Shown in pieces: positions 59,964 to 64,000 of a stretch of 64,000 nucleotides of DNA. The stretch comes from JAPLJC01 sp963697965 (GTDB taxonomy: Bacteria > Desulfobacterota > Desulfobaccia > Desulfobaccales > 0-14-0-80-60-11): assembly GCA_963697965.1 (NCBI GenBank), contig OY969108.1:806001-870000 (forward strand), given 5' to 3'. A model generated the notes under the pieces. The model saw nothing but the letters and a program-made list of their open reading frames with translations. It ran no database searches and had not been told where the DNA came from. The position numbers were made by a program, and so were the translations under genes. Numbering within the stretch: the first letter of the stretch is position 1; each line of letters opens with the position of its first letter.

Positions 59964-60410
59964 CTAATCCCGCTCCAGGGCCGCTATCTTGTCCAGGCGG
60001 CGCTGGAAACGCGGGGCCGCCTGGTAACGGGCCTTCAAAAAGGCCTGCATGAGGTCCCAGGCCAGGGCGTAGCCGGTGACCCGCCCCCCCAGGCACATGA
60101 CGTTCATGTCGTCATCTTCCACCCCTTGGTGGACGGAATAGGCGTCGGTAATGAGGGCGGCCCGGACCCCCCGGATCTTATTGGCGGCTACCGAGGCTCC
60201 CACGCCGCTGCCGCAAATGGCGATGCCCCGTTCCACTTCTCCCTGGGCCACCGCCCGGGCCAGGGGCACCACAAAATCGGGGTAATCGTCCCCGGCGTCG
60301 TATTCCCGGGCGCCGTAATCCACGGTCTGGTGGCCGTCCGTCCGGAGTTTCTCCAGCATCTGCCCTTTCAGCTCAAAACCGCCATGGTCCGCAGCCAGAC
60401 CGACGCGCAT
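59964..60410 (-). CDS. rpiB: Ribose-5-phosphate isomerase B
   Basis: 148 residues. AADHGGFELK at the start (substrate-binding Asp-His), catalytic Cys66 in AICGSGVGASVAANKI, and NVMCLGGRVTGYALAWDLMQAF. It interconverts ribose-5-phosphate and ribulose-5-phosphate. GGAGGGGACTGGT precedes the ATG. tal starts 18 bases after its end, so the two are co-transcribed. Confidence 0.95.
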   Translation of the reverse strand: MRVGLAADHGGFELKGQMLEKLRTDGHQTVDYGAREYDAGDDYPDFVVPLARAVAQGEVERGIAICGSGVGASVAANKIRGVRAALITDAYSVHQGVEDDDMNVMCLGGRVTGYALAWDLMQAFLKARYQAAPRFQRRLDKIAALERD

Positions 60411-60758
60411 ACCAGTCCCCTCCAGGAGCGATCATTAAACTAGGTGACCTCATGCACCCAGGAGCAGGAGCATTGGGCCCCATACCTGCGGTGGCCTCTC
60501 CTAGCCGCCCGCATTTGGGGTATTACTGCATTCCGCCCGGGGTGCAGGTCAATTACTTATCTCCCCTATGGTATTGTGTCCCATGGAAACGTTGCCTAAA
60601 ATGCTTTGCCTATCTCCCTCCCCCTTGAGGGGGCGACAGGTGGGGGTGGTAATTTATCTTTCATTTACCATATGTTGCCACCCTCCCCCAACCCCCTCCC
60701 CTCTCAGGGCGGGGGGGGTATCTCAAATCTTTTGTTAAGATAATTGTGGGACATAACC
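60411..60758. repeat. Spacer with G/C-rich inverted repeats
   Basis: Between rpiB and tkt, 348 bases without a gene. At 60612-60655 and 60679-60722 lie arms CTCCCCCTTGAGGGGGC and CCCCTCCCCTCTCAGGGCG with G/C runs around them, the same type as 47158-47206. On the minus strand they follow the end of tkt and would form a strong structure; they probably separate tkt from the rpiB-tal-gnd unit. Confidence 0.6.
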
Positions 60759-62625
60759 TTAGCTGGCTGCCAATTTAAACTGGCGCAAAAGGTCCTGGAC
60801 TTTCTTGATGATGGCGCCACTGGAGATGCCCTCGTAATCCAGGAGTTCTTGGGGCTTGCCGCTCTTGGGTTTCTCGTGCACCGCCAGAGAATAGACCGGG
60901 GTCGGGGTGTCGGCCAATGCGGTGCGCACCGCGTCCCCCAGCCCCCCTTCGGGGTAATGGTCCTCCACCGTGACCAGGGCCCGGGTAGCCGCGGCCGCCT
61001 CTTTCAGGGTCTTCTCATCCACCGGCTTGACGCTGTAGAGGTCGATGACCCGGATGGCAACTCCTTGTTGCGAGAGCTGCTCGTGGGCCTTCAGGGCCTC
61101 CCACACCGTGATCCCGGCCCCGATGACCGTGATTGCATCCCGGGGGCTCTGGCGCAGGACCTTGCAGCCGCCGATGGGGAATTGCTCCTTCGGACCGTAA
61201 AGAATAGGGGTCGCCATCCGGGTAGTGCGCAGATAGACGATGCCGCGGTGCCGGGCCGCCGCCGCCACCAGGTGCTCGGTGGACACGGCGTCGCAGGGGT
61301 AAAGCACCACGCTGCCCAGGATGGCCCGAAACATGGCCAGGTCTTCCAGGCCCATCTGGGAGGGGCCGTCTTCACCGATGGACACCCCGCAATGGGAGCC
61401 GCAGAACTTGAGATTGGCGTCCGAGTACTGGCTCATGCGGATCTGGTCGTAGGCCCGGCTGAAAAAGGCCGCGAAGGTGGAGACAAAGGGGAGCTGGTCC
61501 CGGCACTGCAACCCCAGGGCCACTCCCACCATGTTCTGTTCGGCGATGTACATCTCAAAGAATCGCTCCGGGTGCGCTTCCTTGAAGATCTCGGCATAAG
61601 TGGAATTACTCACCTCACCGTCCAGGACCACCATCCGGGGAAATTCCGGATAAAGCCGCTTCAAGGCGTTGCCATAAGCCTTCCGGGTAGCCAGCGGTTG
61701 GTCCGGAGGGTACGACGGCGGCGGCGCTGGTTGGGGTTTAACCTCGGCGGGCTTGAGGTCCTCCGGCTGGAGCACGGTTCCCCGGAGTGAGCGGTCCACC
61801 GGGCCCAACTCCGGCAGGGCCCGGGCCAGTTGCTCCTGATCCAGGGTCTTGCCGTGCCAGCCGTTTTTGTTCTCCACGAACGAAACCCCTTTGCCCTTCA
61901 CCGTCTTGGCAATGATCAGGGTGGGTTTGTCGGCCACCAGGACGGCCTGCTGATAGGCGGACAAAACCTCGGGGAAGGAATGGCCGTTGATCAGAATGGT
62001 TTCCCAGCCCAGGGCGGAGACCCGGTTTTCATAGGCCATCAAGTCCCAACCATACATGGTCTCGCCCCGCTGGCCCAGCCGGTTGACGTCCAGGACCGCC
62101 ACCAGGTTATCCAGCCGGTAATGGGCCGCCAGTTGGAGGGCTTCATATTGAGAGCCTTCCGCCATTCTCGCTGTCCCCCAGGAACACATAAGTCGTATAA
62201 GGCAGCTTATCCAGGTACTTGGCATTAAGGGCCTGGCCCACTCCGATGGACAGGCCCTGCCCCAGGGAGCCGGTAGCGGCCTCCACCAAGGGTAAGGCCG
62301 GGGTAGGATGGCCCTCCAGAAGGCTGCCGAATTGGCGGTAGGTCATGAGCTGCGCCTCCGTCAATGCCCCTGCCGCCGCCCACATGGCATAAAATAGGGG
62401 CGAGGCGTGCCCCTTGGAAAAGATCAGCCGGTCATTGTTAGGGTGCTTGGGGTTGTTCAGATCGTATCTGAAGATGCCGCCGAAGAGGAGACCGGCCATC
62501 AACTCCACCCCCGACAGGGAAGAGGTGGGGTGGCCGGAGCCGGCCTGGGTGGACATGGTGAGGATGTGGTAGCGTATCTGAGTGGCAATCTTCTTCAAGG
62601 TTTCCAACTGTTGCGGATCGGCCAT
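60759..62625 (-). pseudogene. tkt: Transketolase gene with a one-base frameshift
   Basis: Two overlapping frames make one transketolase of about 620 residues. Frame one (62625-62143) covers TPP-binding GSGHPTSSLSG, the GHASPLFYAMW block and YVFLGDSE, then runs into nonsense. Frame two (from about 62165 to 60759) resumes at MAEGSQYEALQLAAHY and continues through KTVKGKGVSFVENKNGWHG, IAEQNMVGVALG and VTVEDHYPEGGLGDAV. The join GDSE/MAEGSQ restores the transketolase consensus, and needs removal of one A of AGAATGG at 62165-62166. Strong ribosome binding site GGGAGGA before the ATG. Either a real mutation, an assembly error or a very unusual recoding event. Normal transketolase activity is otherwise expected. 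Confidence 0.88.
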
Positions 62626-62771
62626 AAATGAGTTCCTCCCGGGAAGGTGCCTGCCCGTGGGCAGAGGAAAGGGGCCCAGGCTTGCAGCCTGTGATGGGAT
62701 CGCCCCTGCGGACGGCTAACATTTAACTTAAGACGTAAAGTCCGATTTTCAAGGTCAATTGTCCCATCCCT

Positions 62772-63548
62772 TCAATCCCGGTGCAGCGGGAAGACCAGGC
62801 TGCCTCCATACCAGGCGATGAGGCTCACCAGGGGCCCCAGGGCGAGGATCATTCCCAGGTAAACTTTGCCGGTCCAATCTCCCAAGGCCGCCAGGACTTC
62901 CGGGTCAAGCCAGCGCCAGGCAAAGGTCCCGGCCCCCAGCGCCAGCATGATGGGAGTCAGGGTCAGCTTGATGAGCACCGGCCGCAGGGGACGCCACTCA
63001 TAGTTGTACCACCAGGTGGCCAGCCCGGTGATCAGGGCCACCGGGGTAAAGAGCACCCCGCCTCCCAGGCAGTGGAACCCGGTGACCTCGAAGGATCTGA
63101 CCCCGGTGAGCAGATAGAGCAGGGTGAAAACCGGGGCGGAGACCAAAAAGACGATGGGAAAGTGCACCACCATGGGGTGGGGATGGCGCCGGAGTATCGG
63201 GAAGCGTACCAGCAGACGGCGCAACCTCCCGGGTGGCGCCGGAGGCGTTTCTGCTTCCCGGGGTTCGGAAACCTTCCCGGGCGAGGCCTCTAGGCTACTG
63301 GGGACCTCTATCACCACCCCCACCTGGGGATAGCGCTGGAAGACCTCTTCGCCGTGGGGGGCCGCGGGCAGCTCCCCGGTGAGATCGGCCCCGGCCAGAT
63401 GGACGGCCATGTGCTTGCCCCCCCGCCATAGGCCGCTGCCGCTCACATCATAAACCCGGCCCTGGTAGGCAACGTAGACCGGCTGGCCGTCAGCGCCCTT
63501 GAACTGCGCCAGTTCTTCCGGAGTGAACCTTCTCTGGTCCTCAGGCAA
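62772..63548 (-). CDS. Cytochrome b5-like domain fused to DUF2231 membrane domain
   Basis: 258 residues. The N-terminal 80 residues fit the cytochrome b5-like haem/steroid-binding fold: FTPEELAQFKGADGQPVYVA, YQGRVYDVSGSGLWRGG, HMAVHLAGADLT, then EVFQRYPQVGVV. Two His within this part (the HMAVH segment) may be haem ligands. A Pro-rich linker leads to four or five membrane helices beginning RRHPHPMVVHFPIVF, the DUF2231 signature, with HPHPMVVH conserved in that family. Such fusions are known in anaerobes and likely form a membrane redox protein; donors and acceptors are unknown. A second DUF2231 protein follows upstream, so they may form a complex. Confidence 0.8.
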   Translation of the reverse strand: MPEDQRRFTPEELAQFKGADGQPVYVAYQGRVYDVSGSGLWRGGKHMAVHLAGADLTGELPAAPHGEEVFQRYPQVGVVIEVPSSLEASPGKVSEPREAETPPAPPGRLRRLLVRFPILRRHPHPMVVHFPIVFLVSAPVFTLLYLLTGVRSFEVTGFHCLGGGVLFTPVALITGLATWWYNYEWRPLRPVLIKLTLTPIMLALGAGTFAWRWLDPEVLAALGDWTGKVYLGMILALGPLVSLIAWYGGSLVFPLHRD

Positions 63549-63582
63549 ATTTTTTTCCCTCAGGCATTGGGCAGTCGGCGAC

Positions 63583-64000
63583 TCAAAGCCGCCGTCCCGA
63601 TCCCGACCCAGGTTTTGAGTCTTGCGGTTCCAATGGGAAAGTCAGCATACCCCCGAAATAGCTGATGAGGGTCACCAGCGGGGTTAGCGCTAAAACCAAC
63701 AATAGATAGAGCACATTAACCCCTTGCAGGTCCAGCAACACCTGGGGGTTGAGCAACCGCCAGCCAAAGGCCCCGCAGGAAGCAGCCCCCAGCAGATACG
63801 CCAGCTTCTTCTCCAACTCCAGAGTGGGGCTGGATTCGGGAAAATTCAGCCTTTGGGTGAACAATCCGGTGGCGATGGCCGCCGCGGTGGCCAGCACTCC
63901 ACCCCCCAGGCAGTAGAAGGCAGTGGTGTCAAAGGACTCCACCCGGGTCAGCAGGAAAAGGACGCTGAAGAAGCCGGCGGCCAGCATAAAGGTAATGGGG
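63583..64000 (-). CDS. DUF2231 membrane protein, partial (5' end outside)
   Basis: The open frame continues past the window edge: the codons upstream of the first visible Met read P-I-T-F, which completes the family's HFPITF start seen in relatives. Visible: about 139 residues with helices SVLFLLTRVESFDTTAFYCL, VLATAAAIATGL, LAYLLGAASCGAFGW and LVLALTPLVTLISYFGG. It parallels the C-terminal membrane part of the b5-like fusion downstream (FYCLGGGVL versus FHCLGGGVL), so they are paralogues. Function as for its neighbour. Confidence 0.75.
   Translation of the reverse strand, partial: PITFMLAAGFFSVLFLLTRVESFDTTAFYCLGGGVLATAAAIATGLFTQRLNFPESSPTLELEKKLAYLLGAASCGAFGWRLLNPQVLLDLQGVNVLYLLLVLALTPLVTLISYFGGMLTFPLEPQDSKPGSGSGRRL

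Noticed and set aside
62143..62625. Reading the tkt halves as a natural two-subunit transketolase
   Set aside because: Natural splits separate the TPP and pyrimidine domains near residue 300; this break is at about residue 154, inside the TPP motif, and both frames overlap by the shift.
1..64000. tRNA, rRNA or CRISPR features
   Set aside because: No GGTTCGA-type T-loop in a cloverleaf context was found in the gaps, no rRNA-like sequence, and no regularly spaced direct repeats with unique spacers.

Overview
The window (64 kb, GC-rich, no rRNA, tRNA or CRISPR visible) reads like a chromosome segment of a strict anaerobe that oxidises short and branched fatty acids. The most likely home is Desulfobacterota (former Deltaproteobacteria, a sulfate-reducing or syntrophic lineage), inferred from an ETF plus membrane FeS ETF:menaquinone oxidoreductase, a fused isobutyryl-CoA mutase (IcmF), a 4-hydroxybutyryl-CoA dehydratase family protein, sigma-54 regulation, a class I hybrid-cluster protein and a PPi-dependent phosphofructokinase. 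No marker gene fixes the taxon.

Region 1 (1-3.9 kb): end of a carboxymuconolactone decarboxylase-like gene, a TPR membrane protein, a lipoprotein and a radical SAM protein, separated by repeat-rich DNA. Region 2 (4.1-24.9 kb, minus strand): a long collinear gene set for acyl-CoA oxidation: thiolase with its DUF35 partner, 3-hydroxyacyl-CoA dehydrogenase, acyl-CoA synthetase, a ten-helix membrane protein, class III CoA-transferase, two acyl-CoA dehydrogenases, IcmF, two GNAT acetyltransferases, a second thiolase, crotonase, EtfB, EtfA and the membrane ETF oxidoreductase. Together these could activate isobutyrate, isomerise it to butyryl-CoA, beta-oxidise it to acetyl-CoA and pass the electrons to menaquinone.

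Region 3 (25.2-30.4 kb, plus strand): a GAF/GAF/PAS histidine kinase, its NtrC-type sigma-54 response regulator and a 4-hydroxybutyryl-CoA dehydratase-like enzyme. Region 4 (30.7-39.1 kb, minus strand): isovaleryl-CoA module (nitroreductase, isovaleryl-CoA dehydrogenase, methylglutaconyl-CoA hydratase-like crotonase, biotin-dependent carboxyltransferase subunit, HMG-CoA lyase-like protein and two class III CoA-transferases). Regions 2 and 4 each start behind the same roughly 215-bp block, made of a -24/-12 promoter and two matching putative activator sites. This suggests that the kinase/regulator pair between them controls both as one regulon.

Region 5 (39.6-50.5 kb, plus strand): POT transporter, pheT (without pheS), a MerR regulator, hcp behind a candidate HcpR site, a small membrane protein, an Ntn acyltransferase-type protein and a NifA-like protein with a broken sigma-54 contact loop. 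Region 6 (50.5-62.6 kb, minus strand): a sugar-phosphate cluster (frameshifted tkt, rpiB, tal, HAD phosphatase, gnd, pgl, rpe, pfp), interrupted by an AT-rich cassette of three unrecognised genes with its own promoter, and followed by a pair of small conserved hypotheticals. Region 7 (62.8-64 kb): a cytochrome b5-like/DUF2231 membrane fusion and a second, partial DUF2231 protein.

Several families of palindromic repeats lie almost only between genes.
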